A DNA stretch of 64,000 nt, from the NCBI GenBank assembly GCA_032209605.1, contig JASFXZ010000099.1, positions 124,001-188,000 of the forward strand. Reading direction: 5' to 3'. Under the pieces are notes generated by a model. It was not told where the DNA came from. It saw only the letters and a program-made list of their open reading frames with translations, and did not search any database. Of the stretch, positions 1-11,384 are shown one piece after another (positions within the stretch are counted from its first letter, which is position 1; every line of letters starts with the position of its first letter). This DNA comes from Mactromeris polynyma. Lineage: Eukaryota; Mollusca; Bivalvia; Venerida; Mactridae. A program made the translations under genes and the position numbers.

Positions 1-1053
1 TTAATCAAGTTTTATACATGTAACCACATACACCGTAGTTTATCAAGTTTTATACATGTAACCATCTACACCGTAGTTTATCAAGTTTTATACATGTAAC
101 CATCTACACCGTAGTTTATCAAGTTTTATACATGTAACCACCTACACCGTCGTTTATCAAGTTTTATACATGTAACCATTTACACCGTAGTTTATCAAGT
201 TTTATACATGTAACCACCTACACTGTAGTTTATCAAGTTGTATACATGTAACCACATACACCGTAGTTTATCAAGTTTTATACACGTAACCATCTACACC
301 GTAGTTTATCTAGTTTCATACATGTAACCACATACACCGTAGTTCATCAAGTTTTATACATGTAACCACCTACACCGTAGTTTATCAAGTGTTATACATG
401 TAACCACATGCACCGTAGTTTATCAAGTTTTATACACGTAACCATCTACACCGTAGTTTATCAAGATTTATACACGTAACCATCTGCACCGTAGTTTATC
501 TAGTTTCATACATGTAACCACATACACCGTAGTTTATCAAGTTTTATACATGTAACCACCTACACCGTCGTTTATCAAGTTTTATACATGTAACCACCTA
601 CACCGTAGTTTATCAAGTTTTATACATGTAACCACCTACACCGTAGTTAATCAAGGCGTATACATGTAACCACCTACACCGTAGTTTATCAAGTTTTATA
701 CATGTAACCACCTACACCGTAGTTAATCAAGTTTTATACACGTAACCATCTACACCGTAGTTTATCAAGTTTTATACACGTAATCACATACACCGTAGTT
801 TATCAAGTTGTATACATGTAACTACATACACAGTAGTTTATCAAGTTTTATACATGTAACTACATACACCGTAGTTTATCTAGTTTCATACATGTAACCA
901 CATACACCGTAGTTTATCAAGTTTTATACATGTAACCACCTACACCGTAGTTGATCAAGTTTTATACATGTAACCACCTACACCGTAGTTAATCAAGTTT
1001 TATACATGTAACCACCTACACCGTAGTTTATCAAGTTGTAAACATGTAACTAT
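1..1053. repeat. 38-bp minisatellite array, about 27 copies
   Basis: The unit reads tttatcaagttttatacatg followed by taaccacctacaccgtag, repeated head to tail from the left edge of the window. Variants are mostly single substitutions (catctacacc, catacacc, gttgtatac). The palindrome TACATGTA occurs in most units and is TACACGTA in some. The array is cut by the window edge, so the true copy number is unknown. No open frame runs through it. Confidence 0.95.
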
Positions 1054-1984
1054 ATTTTTATTTCTTAAATATTTGTTATTTACCTGCAATGATCATAGTG
1101 GAGATTAGGGTGGCTGACTCCTGATTGACCGTGTGTTGGAATCACGCCGTGATGGTGAACCGTGTTAGTCACAATATCTTAAATAGGCGCGAAAATTACA
1201 TTAAACTTGAGCTTAATCTAAACATTATAATATTACAACGGTTACATTGTAACAGAAACATTATTAGATTGTATGATCATCGTATGTAATGAGTATTGTA
1301 GTGATACACTTTTGGCAGTTAATTTATACTGCTAACACTTCTAGGAAACAAGAAACGTTAATACACCATATCACATGGTGAACAGGTCTTTGATAGGGAA
1401 GATGCCCGTTTGACATTAACGAGGTGTCAACAATTTTATAAGTGTTATATCAGTATCGCATATGTCAACAAGACATTGATAATTGATATACGCCTATTTT
1501 AGCTACCACGGACACGTATTCATTCAAGTATATTTGCGTGACATACAGTACTATGGTGAAAGTTGTGTTACATGCCCCGTCAGCAGGTAGGATACGCCAC
1601 TATTTGAATCAGATTTACTTTGTCAATAAAGCGTTGTAACAGTAAGAAACTCCTCCTTTCGCAATTGAAACTGGCCCTATTTCAAAATCAATTAGTTACA
1701 ATTATATCCATTATATGTATTTGTAGATAACAGTTATCTCACACGAAACGTAGGGGTTGTTAAATGGTTAAATGCGATACGAATACAGACACTTCAAATT
1801 GTATCTGATGTATTCAAGTGTCAATAAACTTATAATAATGGAGACACACTGAACCTCATATGAGTCTATGCAATGTTTGCAAACCTTTTTATATGTTGTT
1901 TATATTGATGCCTAGCTTGTAATCTCCTTCGAGAGAACCACCGTCATTTCTCAGTAATTCAGTTATGGAGGTGGTAAGTTGCCA
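1054..1984. other. Unannotated AT-rich spacer
   Basis: I see no gene, RNA or repeat that I can name in this stretch. Reading frames are short and there is no recognisable domain. Confidence 0.5.
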
Positions 1985-2150
1985 GTACCGTACTGACCAC
2001 CTCTCCGTCAAGCAGCAGACGATTGTCCAACAGGAATCCCGTACGGTACTGACCTGCTCTCCGTCAATCAGCAGACAACTGGCCAACAGGAATCCCGTAC
2101 GGTACTGACCACCTCTCCGTCAATCAGCAGACAACTGTCCAACAGGAAGC
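1985..2150. repeat. 56-bp direct repeat, three copies
   Basis: Three tandem copies of a unit containing tactgaccacctctccgtca start near 1991, 2047 and 2103, a spacing of exactly 56. Copies differ at a few positions (ccacct/cctgct, aagcagcagacg/aatcagcagaca). GC content is higher than in the neighbours. It is short and probably a simple local duplication. Confidence 0.8.
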
Positions 2151-2517
2151 AGAAGCGAAGGATGACGACCGTGTGGAGTTCGAAACCCCAATGTGTGATT
2201 TATCGTCCATTAAAGCATCAATGACCAGATACTGACGACATGTTTGTGCTCATATATAAAATAACCCTGATAAGACAGGTCCATGATTATAGTACATATC
2301 AGGATAACCTATTTTTATTTTTCTAGTCGTGTTCGCTTTTGTACCCAAAAAATACATTATTTTTTCAAGTTTATAGTTTTCCGTTATATTTATCTCTAAA
2401 TTACCATGCTTTACCCTTGGACTACCTCTTTGTTGGCTCAGAGTTCCGATATTTTATCATCAACATTTTATTGTGTTATTTGAGCTAATTTTGTGAATTT
2501 CATATTGGAGAGTTCGC

Positions 2518-2850
2518 CCAGGTGAAATGTATACCATGGTCACCATAGTATTTCATTGTTTTTGATGTCTGAACATGTTATTTCATGGTTGTCCCCAAAA
2601 AACCATCAAATGCCGTGGTTATACCATGGTCAAAGTGCGAGTATGACCATGTTAGAACATGGTCATTCCGTATAACAGTAAGATAACATGAAAAACCATG
2701 ATCTACCATGTAAAAAATTACAGACCATGGTCAAAGCATACATTCAACCATGGTCAGAGTAAATGACCATGAAATACAATGGTGTACTATAAACATAATT
2801 CTGGATCATGGTCAGGACCATTATATAATACAGCTAATCATGGTTATAGC
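2518..2850. repeat. ACCATGGT palindrome-rich block
   Basis: Short self-complementary words built on CATG (accatggt, accatgtt/aacatggt, catgaaaaaccatg) recur every 10-30 bases, so either strand can fold on itself in many registers. There is no exact tandem period. Foldback or MITE-type subterminal sequence is the likeliest source. Confidence 0.65.
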
Positions 2851-2879
2851 AAATATTTCTTTCCCAGTAAAAAAAGTCA

Positions 2880-3190
2880 GTGAAATATTAGGGGAATACC
2901 ACTGCTTTCAACCAGTAAGCATAAATCCACTGGAATGCCAGTGTAACACCAGTGGAATACCACTGGTAAGCATATCCAAATGACATCCCTCATGAAAAAA
3001 CTGTCTGAATCCGTTTGAATTTTTCTGATAAAAAAGGGGGGAGTGTAGTGCTTTTTGAAACTGTTAATTGGTGTATTCAAACTGAATATTACTGAATCAA
3101 ACATTTCGTGACGGAAAATATTTGCTGAATATTTTTGAATCATATATAATAACCATTCAGACGTGTGACGGACTTTTTCAGACATTAAAT
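2880..3190. repeat. Second and third palindromic-word blocks
   Basis: Positions 2895-2970 repeat the words ccactgg/ccagtgg and end in accactggt. From about 2995 to 3190 the recurring words change to gtctgaa/ttcagac and ctgaatatt/aatattcag. Each sub-block is self-complementary with its own vocabulary. This is seen directly; function is unknown. Confidence 0.5.
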
Positions 3191-4380
3191 TGATTATTTG
3201 TCGCAAAATTTTACGTCGAATAATCTTTTTTAAGTTAATACTAAATACGAACTTTAAAAACTCAAGAATGATCCGAATAACACCTCATCCCCGTAAAGCG
3301 TATCTTTTGTACGTCAATGAACGTGTGCCGTCCGCTATTCTGTTGCGACCGGTATTACTTGGTTTTAAACCCTGCGTGTTTACATTGGGGAAGAAGCGGG
3401 AGAATTGCCAGCCATTGCTGTTCTAAAATCATACCAAATAAAAGGTTCAATGGAACAAATAAACCTACCAATGGTGCAAGTAAGTGTAACTGTTTGCTAT
3501 TTGAACACTCGGATGTATAACATTGGTGGCAGCGGCGAATTTCAGACTGTTATTTCTCCGACCAAAACGGCGAAAGAAAGCTGCTTAATCGTCCATTTTT
3601 CGGGTAGCGCATTTTTCGGGTAGTGCATTTTTCGATTGAATCGTTAATGCTAGCTTGAAAACTGTTGAATCGGGTGTTGTGGTTGGTGACAGTTATCGTA
3701 ATTAATTCCGTACGATTGCATAGAGTAAATAAGAGCTGAAGTACAGTACCTGTTTCAAGAAAAATACGATAAAATACGTGTTCTAAGTTTGCTCACGTGA
3801 GGAAAATGGTTCTTTCGTACACAAGTTGTTTCGCCTCTGTTCGTTTCGCCCCATAGCATTCCTAAACGGTTACTGGTGTCATGCTAATATTTCCTAACAT
3901 TGAGAATTAACTATGATGACAATACTTTAATGTGTAGAGCAATTTAAAGCATTCTGCTTTTATTTTGTCATGGTTTACTTACACTTACAGTTGTGATTTA
4001 TTAACAAAGAAGTCGTCATTTATTTTTTACCATATTGTTTCCTCTTTGTTTTGGCACCTAGTTTTAATGTGATTTGTTCAATTTGTTGTTTGTATCTTCT
4101 CAAGTTAGAAGTAAATTTACGTTTTATATTTCAGACAATTGTACTACCCTCCAGGTGATAACATTAAAGATGTGTTTAAAAACACCCTGGTCACTTCAAG
4201 CATTGGACTTGTAGGTCTTGTGGTAGCTTGGAAGAGATTGGTGTATCTACCAATAGTGTTTTCGGTTGATGACACTGCACAAACATGTTGGTGTGGTGAT
4301 GTTAGAATAATAAAAAATGACTTTCCAAAATACTTTGTTTCTTAACTCTGATTAGCTTACACACATTCTCTTGATGGAAA
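3190..4380. other. Interior of the palindrome-bounded region, no recognised gene
   Basis: Frames of 60-80 codons exist but none resembles a known family. At 4121-4345 a pyrimidine-rich stretch ending in tatatttcag is followed by an open frame beginning near YYPPGDNIKDVFK and ending at a stop at 4345, which could be a terminal exon of an unknown plus-strand gene. I found no partner exon and give that low weight. Confidence 0.3.
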
Positions 4381-4389
4381 AAGAAATTT

Positions 4390-4505
4390 GTGGAGCGCAT
4401 GGATGGATTTCACAGAAGGATGTACAGAATTCTAATATGGAAATATTTTAGTGCGTGGATGGACTTCACAGAAGGATGAACTGAACTGTTGAAATATTTT
4501 AAGTG
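4390..4505. repeat. Imperfect ~55-bp direct duplication
   Basis: Two adjacent copies share gcgcatggatgga / gcgtggatggac, then ttcacagaaggatg and a gaaatattttaa end. They have diverged by substitutions and small indels. Confidence 0.6.
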
Positions 4506-4755
4506 TGAATTTGTAATTCTATTGTTTAATAAGTATCATTTTAAATTCTCTAAGGATTTCAGTAATGGTCACATGGACGTGTTCTTACAAACTGTGTTTA
4601 TTATTGTTATGATTGCATTTTAAGTACACAGTATTTTTGTTTATGAATGTAATGCTATAAATCAAGTTAGATAAATATTTAATTGTGTGTTGTACAATCT
4701 CTGTTCATATGAAAGTATGTGTAAAATTAATTATGTTTTAGGTAAACCAGTTAAA

Positions 4756-5102
4756 CAATAGTTACACATCATGTTATATCATGAAATAACATGAACTACC
4801 ATGCTTCACAGATCATGGTTGACCATGTTATGTAAAATGGCCGCAAACATGGTCCGTGACCATGTTCAGACCATGTTTTTTCATGGTCTCTTACCATGGT
4901 GTGACCATGTTTTTTCATAGTCTCTTACCATGGTGTGACCATGTTTTTTCATGGTAATCAACCATGTAAAACCATGGTCAACCATGGTCACAGACCATGT
5001 TTGCGGCCATTTTACATAACATGGTCGACCATGGCTAACCATGATCTGCGAGGCATGGTAGTTCATGGTAGTTCATGGTATAACATGATTCATTTCACCT
5101 GG
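4756..5102. repeat. Long inverted repeat with CATG-rich loop
   Basis: The left arm (about 4767-4865, with atcatgttata, aacatgaactaccatg, cagatcatggtt and aaaatggccgcaaacatggt) is matched in inverse orientation by the right arm (about 4992-5090). The loop contains three partial tandem copies of a gaccatgttttttcatggtc unit. A foldback structure with arms of about 95 bases is directly readable. Confidence 0.8.
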
Positions 5103-5974
5103 GTGGCTCGTAAAACTGTTTATACATACATCAATGATAAGTTTAATTATTCTTATCACATTTTGCAGAAATTGTTGTATCATCTCTTTGAGACAGATTA
5201 TGCAAATGTTCATGAAAAACTTTAACATTATTCCTTTGTTCATTATTTAAATGTTAATGATATCATTTGTGTATTGTAGTTACGGTAATACTGTTGTGCA
5301 TCGTACATTCAATCATTTTGTTTAATTTATTTTATCCTCGAAAGGGTCGCATTGTTGTTGTTCTTCTTCGCATGTGTTAGATGTTAGTAATAAATCATTC
5401 AAAATGCTTACTTTGCCTTGCCTCATATTTCTTCGACATAGCTCTATTTAAACTCAAAGGGGAAAATATATCCATCCTGGTGATCTTTATTTCAATGTAA
5501 ATGTAAACAAAGAAATCTCCACCGTTTTGTCAAGATCCGAGTTAATTTTTTGTAAGGATTCATTTTTCAACATGTTGCAAAAAACATTATTTCATTTAAC
5601 ATACCGGAAGACATCATTCTATCTTTGCCGTTTGTCTTTTTTAAAGATATTTCTTGTTTCAATTAAGTTTTATTCTTTTCGCATTTCTGTCTTATGTTTT
5701 TGTTTTATTCCATATTCCATACAAACCATCTGACATATTTACAAATACTTTGATATTATAAATCTGTTTTGTTACAAATTGAAGTATGCAACTGAAGCTT
5801 CGCCACATAAACGAGTGCGACAGCACTTTCAGTGCTTTGATTTTCTACAAAACTATGACACCATGTGTGGATCCAGCAATTTACGTCAGGGGTGTCCTGC
5901 TCCTGATTAGAGTTTGGGATCCATTCTGATCTAGGTTTAGTTATGGACAATCCTATTCTACTTTATTCTCAGAG
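5103..5974. other. Spacer without recognised gene
   Basis: No coding region is supported. The stretch holds one copy (5608-5660) of a short dispersed repeat that also occurs near 46,230 and 47,643. Confidence 0.5.
5608..5660 (+). repeat. Dispersed 50-bp motif, copy 1
   Basis: The core agacatcattctatctttg followed by gtcttttttaaagatatttcttg closely matches 47643-47695. Its right half also matches 46230-46264. Confidence 0.6.
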
Positions 5975-7440
5975 GGTGTCTGGATCCAATCTAGATATTG
6001 CATACAGTACAAAATAACTTAAGTATAGAAACATTGAACAGTGTTAAATGTGATATTTGGGGTAAAATTAAAAAACAATCACAAAAAATGAGCATTTCTG
6101 GGATTTGCCTATAACTATGTCAATTTTTCCAATAAAACTACCAGAATTACTTTATTGAATATATATTTTATTATAGTACATAATACATAAAGTATAGAAA
6201 CATTGTACTGTGTAAAATGTGATTTTTGGGGTAAAACCTTTAAAAAAGTAACCAAAAACATGGGAATTTTTGGAATTTGCTAATATCTTTGTCACATTTT
6301 GCAATAAAACTACCAAAATTACTATATTGAATAGATATTGTATAACAGTACATAATACCTAAAGTATAGATACTTTGTAACAAGTGAAATGTGATTTTTG
6401 GGGTAAAACCTTAAAAGAAATGACCAAAAACATGGGAAATTTATGGAATTTGCCAATAACCATGTCAAATTTTGCAATAAAACTACCAGAATTACTTTAT
6501 GTAATATATATTATATTACAGTACATAATACTTATAGTATAGAAACATCGTACCGTGTGAAATATGATGTTTTGGGTAAAACCTTCAAAAAAATACCCAA
6601 AAACATGGGAATTTTTGGAATTTGCCAATAACTATGTCAAATTTTGCAATAAAACTACCAGAATTACTTGATGTGATAGATATTATATTACAGTTTAAAA
6701 TACCTAAAGTATAGATACATTGTATCGTGTGAAATGTGATTTTTGGGGTAAAACTTAAAAAAATAACCAAAAAATGGGAATTTTTGGAATTTGCCAATAA
6801 CTAAGTCAAATTTTGCAATAAAACTACCAGAATTACTTGATGTGATAGATATTATATTACAGTTAAAAATACCAAAAGTATAGATACATTGTATCGAGTG
6901 AAATGTGATTTTTTGGGTAAAAATTAAAAAAATAACAAAAAATGGGAATTTTTGGAATTTGCCAATAACTAACTCAAAACTACCAGAAATACTGTATTTA
7001 ATAGATATTATAATACAGTTCAAACTACCTAAAGTATAGAAACATTGTATCGTGTGAAATGTGATTTTTGGGACAAAACTTAAAAAAATAACAAAAAATG
7101 GGAATTTTTGGAATCTGTTAATATCCCGTTCATTTTAACTATAAAGTTTTCAGAATAGTTATTTTTAACTCATGTTATATTGCAAAATCCATACTTTAAA
7201 TCATAGAAATAGTTTATAATGCGGAATGTAATATTTATTTGAAAAATATATAAAAAAAGAAATAACTAAAAGTTGCAATTGCTGGTATATTTTGCCTATT
7301 CCTGGATTAAAAAAACAAAACAATGAAAGTCACAGAAATGACATAAGCTATGTGTTATCTCTCAATATAACATATGATAACATTATGCTATCAAATCAAA
7401 CAAGAAATGTGGTTTTGAGGTAAAAGTTCTGAAAACATAA
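5975..7440. repeat. ~170-bp degenerate satellite, about 8 copies
   Basis: The landmark agtataga(a/t)ac(a/t)tt recurs at about 6022, 6191, 6362, 6535, 6708, 6878 and 7032, giving spacings of about 154-173. Each unit carries gtgatttttggggtaaaa, a variant of catgggaatttttggaattt, and caataaaactaccagaatta. Copies differ by 10-20%, and the last ones (7140-7440) are strongly decayed. Open frames here are accidental. Confidence 0.85.
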
Positions 7441-7489
7441 ACGAAAATGCTATTTTCCGGAAGCCATATGAATTTGATCACACAATTAT

Positions 7490-10400
7490 ATGTCTCCTCA
7501 CGTGTATCTGGTGGTATTGTGCGGCAGATACGACCCTGTCTCCTCACGTGTATCTGGTGGTATTGTGCGGTAGATACGACCCTGTCTCCTCACGTGTGTC
7601 TGGTGTTATTGTGCGGCAGATACGACCCTGTCTCCTCACGTGTATCTGGTGGTATTGTGTGGTATATACGACCCTGTCTCCTCACGTGTATCTGGTGGTA
7701 TTGTGCGGTAGATACGACCCTGTCTCCTCACGTGTATCTGGTGGTATTGTGTGGTATATACGACCCTGTCTCCTCACGTGTATCTGGTGGTATTGTGCGG
7801 TAGATACGACCCTGTCTCCTCACGTGTATCTGGTGTTATTGTGTGGTATATACGACCCTGTCTCCTCACGTGTATCTGGTGGTATTGTGCGGCAGATACG
7901 ACCCTGTCTCCTCACGTGTATCTGGTGTTATTGTGTGGAATATACGACCCTGTCTCCTCACGTGTATCTGGTGGTATTGTGTGGTATATACGACCCTGTC
8001 TCCTCACGTGTATCTGGTGGTATTGTGCGGCAGATACGACCCTGTCTCCTCACGTGTATCTGGTGGTATTGTGCGGCAGATATAACCCTGTCTCCTCACG
8101 TGTATCTGGTGGTATTGTGTGGTATATACGACCCTGTCTCCTCACGTGTATCTGGTGTTATTGTGTGGTATATACGACCCTGTCTCCTCACGTGTATCTG
8201 GTGGTATTGTGCGGCAGATATAACCCTGTCTCCTCACGTGTATCTGGTGGTATTGTGTGGTATATACGACCCTGTCTCCTCACGTGTATCTGGTGTTATT
8301 GTGTGGTATATATGACCCTGTCTCCTCACGTGTATCTGGTGGTATTGTGCGGCAGATATAACCCTGTCTCCTCACGTGTATCTGGTGGTATTGTGCGGTA
8401 GATACGACCCTGTCTCCTCACGTGTATCTGGTGTTATTGTGTGGTATATACGACCCTGTCTCCTCACGTGTATCTGGTGGTATTGTGCGGCAGATACGAC
8501 CCTGTCTCCTCACGTGTATCTGGTGTTATTGTGTGGTATATACGACCCTGTCTCCTCACGTGTATCTGGTGGTATTGTGTGGTATATACGACCCTGTCTC
8601 CTCACGTGTATCTGGTGGTATTGTGCGGCAGATACGACCCTGTCTCCTCACGTGTATCTGGTGGTATTGTGCGGCAGATACGACCCTGTCTCCTCACGTG
8701 TATCTGGTGGTATTGTGTGGTATATATGACCCTGTCTCCTCACGTGTATCTGGTGGTATTGTGTGGTATATACGACCCTGTCTCCTCACGTGTATCTGGT
8801 GGTATTGTGCGGTATATACGACCCTGTCTCCTCACGTGTATCTGGTGGTATTGTGCGGTAGATACGACCCTGTCTCCTCACGTGTATCTGGTGGTATTGT
8901 GCGGTATATACGACCCTGTCTCCTCACGTGTATCTGGTGGTATTGTGCGGTATATACGACCCTGTCTCCTCACATGTATCTGGTGGTATTGTGCGGTATA
9001 TACGACCCTGTCTCCTCACGTGTATCTGGTGGTATTGTGCGGCAGATACGACCCTGTCTCCTCACGTGTATCTGGTGGTATTGTGCGGTATATACGACCC
9101 TGTCTCCTCACGTGTATCTGGTGGTATTGTGCGGTATATACGACCCTGTCTCCTCACGTGTATCTGGTGGTATTGTGCGGTAGATACGACCCTGTCTCCT
9201 CACGTGTATCTGGTGGTATTGTGCGGTATATACGACCCTGTCTCCTCACGTGTATCTGGTGGTATTGTGCGGTATATACGACCCTGTCTCCTCACGTGTA
9301 TCTGGTGGTATTGTGCGGTAGATACGACCCCGTCTCCTCACGTGTATCTGGTGGTATTGTGTGGTATATACGACCCTGTCTCCTCACGTGTATCTGGCGG
9401 TATTGTGCGGTAGATACGACCCTGTCTCCTCACGTGTATCTGGTGGTATTGTGCGGTAGATACGACCCTGTCTCCTCACGTGTATCTGGTGGTATTGTGT
9501 GGTATATACGACCCTGTCTCCTCACATGTATCTGGTGGTATTGTGCGGTAGATACCACCCTGTCTCCTCACGTGTATCTGGTGTTATTGTGTGGTATATA
9601 TGACCCTGTCTCCTCACGTGTATCTGGTGGTATTGTGCGGTAGATACCACCCTGTCTCCTCACGTGTATCTGGTGGTATTGTGTGGTATATACGACCCTG
9701 TCTCCTCACGTGTATCTGGTGTTATTGTGTGGTATATACGACCCTGTCTCCTCACGTGTATCTGGTGGTATTGTGCGGTAGATACGACCCTGTCTCCTCA
9801 CGTGTATCTGGTGGTATTGTGCGGTAGATACGACCCTGTCTCCTCACGTGTATCTGGTGTTATTGTGTGGTATATACGACCCTGTCTCCTCACATGTATC
9901 TGGTGGTATTGTGCGGTAGATACCACCCTGTCTCCTCACGTGTATCTGGTGGTATTGTGCGGTAGATACGACCCTGTCTCCTCACGTGTATCTGGTGGTA
10001 TTGTGTGGTATATACGACCCTGTCTCCTCACATGTATCTGGTGGTATTGTGCGGTAGATACCACCCTGTCTCCTCACGTGTATCTGGTGTTATTGTGTGG
10101 TATATATGACCCTGTCTCCTCACGTGTATCTGGTGGTATTGTGCGGTAGATACCACCCTGTCTCCTCACGTGTATCTGGTGGTATTGTGTGGTATATACG
10201 ACCCTGTCTCCTCACGTGTATCTGGTGTTATTGTGTGGTATATACGACCCTGTCTCCTCACGTGTATCTGGTGGTATTGTGCGGTAGATACGACCCTGTC
10301 TCCTCACGTGTATCTGGTGTTATTGTGTGGTATATACGACCCTGTCTCCTCACGTGTATCTGGTGGTATTGTGCGGTAGATACGACCCTGTCTCCTCACG

Positions 10401-10600
10401 TGTATCTGGTGTTATTGTGTGGTATATACGACCCTGTCTCCTCACGTGTATCTGGTGGTATTGTGTGGTATATACGACCCTGTCTCCTCACGTGTATCTG
10501 GTGGTATTGTGCGGTAGATACGACCCTGTCTCCTCACGTGTATCTGGTGTTATTGTGTGGTATATATGACCCTGTCTACTCACATGTGTCTGGTGGTTAG
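7490..10600. repeat. 46-bp minisatellite array, about 67 copies, E-box in nearly every unit
   Basis: The unit is cgtgtatctggtggtattgt, then gcgg(c/t)agatacgaccctgtc and tcctca, 46 bases. Three variant positions (gcggca, gcggta or gtggta; ggtggta or ggtgtta; tacgac, tatgac or taccac) mix along the array. Nearly all unit junctions read CTCACGTGTAT, which contains the palindrome CACGTG; a few read CACATG. Because 46 is not divisible by 3 and the unit has no forward stop, all three forward frames are open for up to 400 codons, cycling through the same peptides. I treat those frames as artefacts. Confidence 0.97.
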
Positions 10601-11384
10601 TGATCAATTTAAACTTTGAAACGTAATGTCTCCTCGAATTTGAATGAACCGGTGAGTGCGTAAGACAAACTCTGATACAGGTTTTGTGAACTCAATAAAT
10701 TGTCATATTACCGTCTTTTATGGAGAATCGATTGTTTGATATGTCACCAAGTTCCTCGAAGACTATTCTTTTCAACTCATCTGAGGTGTCTATGCAAATG
10801 ACATTTTGTTCTCAATTTTTATTTGCTCTCACACAAATGAAAACAAGAACTATCTTAAAAAAAGATGGTCTGCGCAATTTGAAGGTTAAGATTTGTTGTG
10901 CAACATAAAATTAGATGTTACGATTGCTTGTCATTTCAGATCCAAATGGATTTCGGTAAATTCACCAAAATTCAGTTGATTTCGGTAAGGGAACGTATCC
11001 TTTATCGTATTTACGATGGTCACATTTTCTGAGTTGGTGTGACTTAGTCAATGTTTTTCACTGATCTTAAGCTGTATAAAGCTTGGTGGAAAAAAAAATA
11101 ACGAGCAAATATACTTGGCGCTGTCGTTGCAATAAGCTGTAACCAATGACTGAAGAATGATAAAAAGGCGAATTATAAATGATATCCAATTCAATTTATT
11201 AAATAATGTCGAGTCATCAAGGTTTGCATAACCATTTGTATTATTCTGGATACTCGTGCTTGAACAAAGTGTAAAAAGAACATATATGTTATATGCGTTA
11301 TAATTTTTTTATTTTGAATTGATAAAATCGGCGAAATTCTGTTGAAGAGCATTTTTTGGAAATAGCATAAGAACATATTTGTCC
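10601..11384. other. Spacer without recognised gene
   Basis: There are only short frames and no repeat that I can name. It separates two unrelated minisatellites. Confidence 0.5.

Larger units (their letters stand above)
2518..5102. mobile_element. Possible 2.6-kb transposon with 13-bp inverted ends and palindromic subterminal arms
   Basis: The left end cccaggtgaaatg and the right end catttcacctggg are perfect 13-base inverted copies. Both lead inward into sequence crowded with ACCATGGT-type palindromes. No target-site duplication could be seen at the edges, so one element bounded by these ends is an inference. The alternative is two separate foldback-type elements at 2518-3190 and 4756-5102. 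The interior (3190-4740) has only short frames and no transposase motif that I recognise. Confidence 0.4.

Noticed and set aside
4121..4345. Terminal exon of an unknown gene (acceptor-like tatatttcag followed by an open frame)
   Set aside because: No partner exon, no known domain, and it lies inside a putative transposon. Noted only as a possibility.
7548..10600. Long forward ORFs (up to 400 codons) in the 46-bp array
   Set aside because: The stop-free unit is open in all three frames at once and the peptides simply cycle with the repeat. There is no start context, splice signal or domain to single out one frame.
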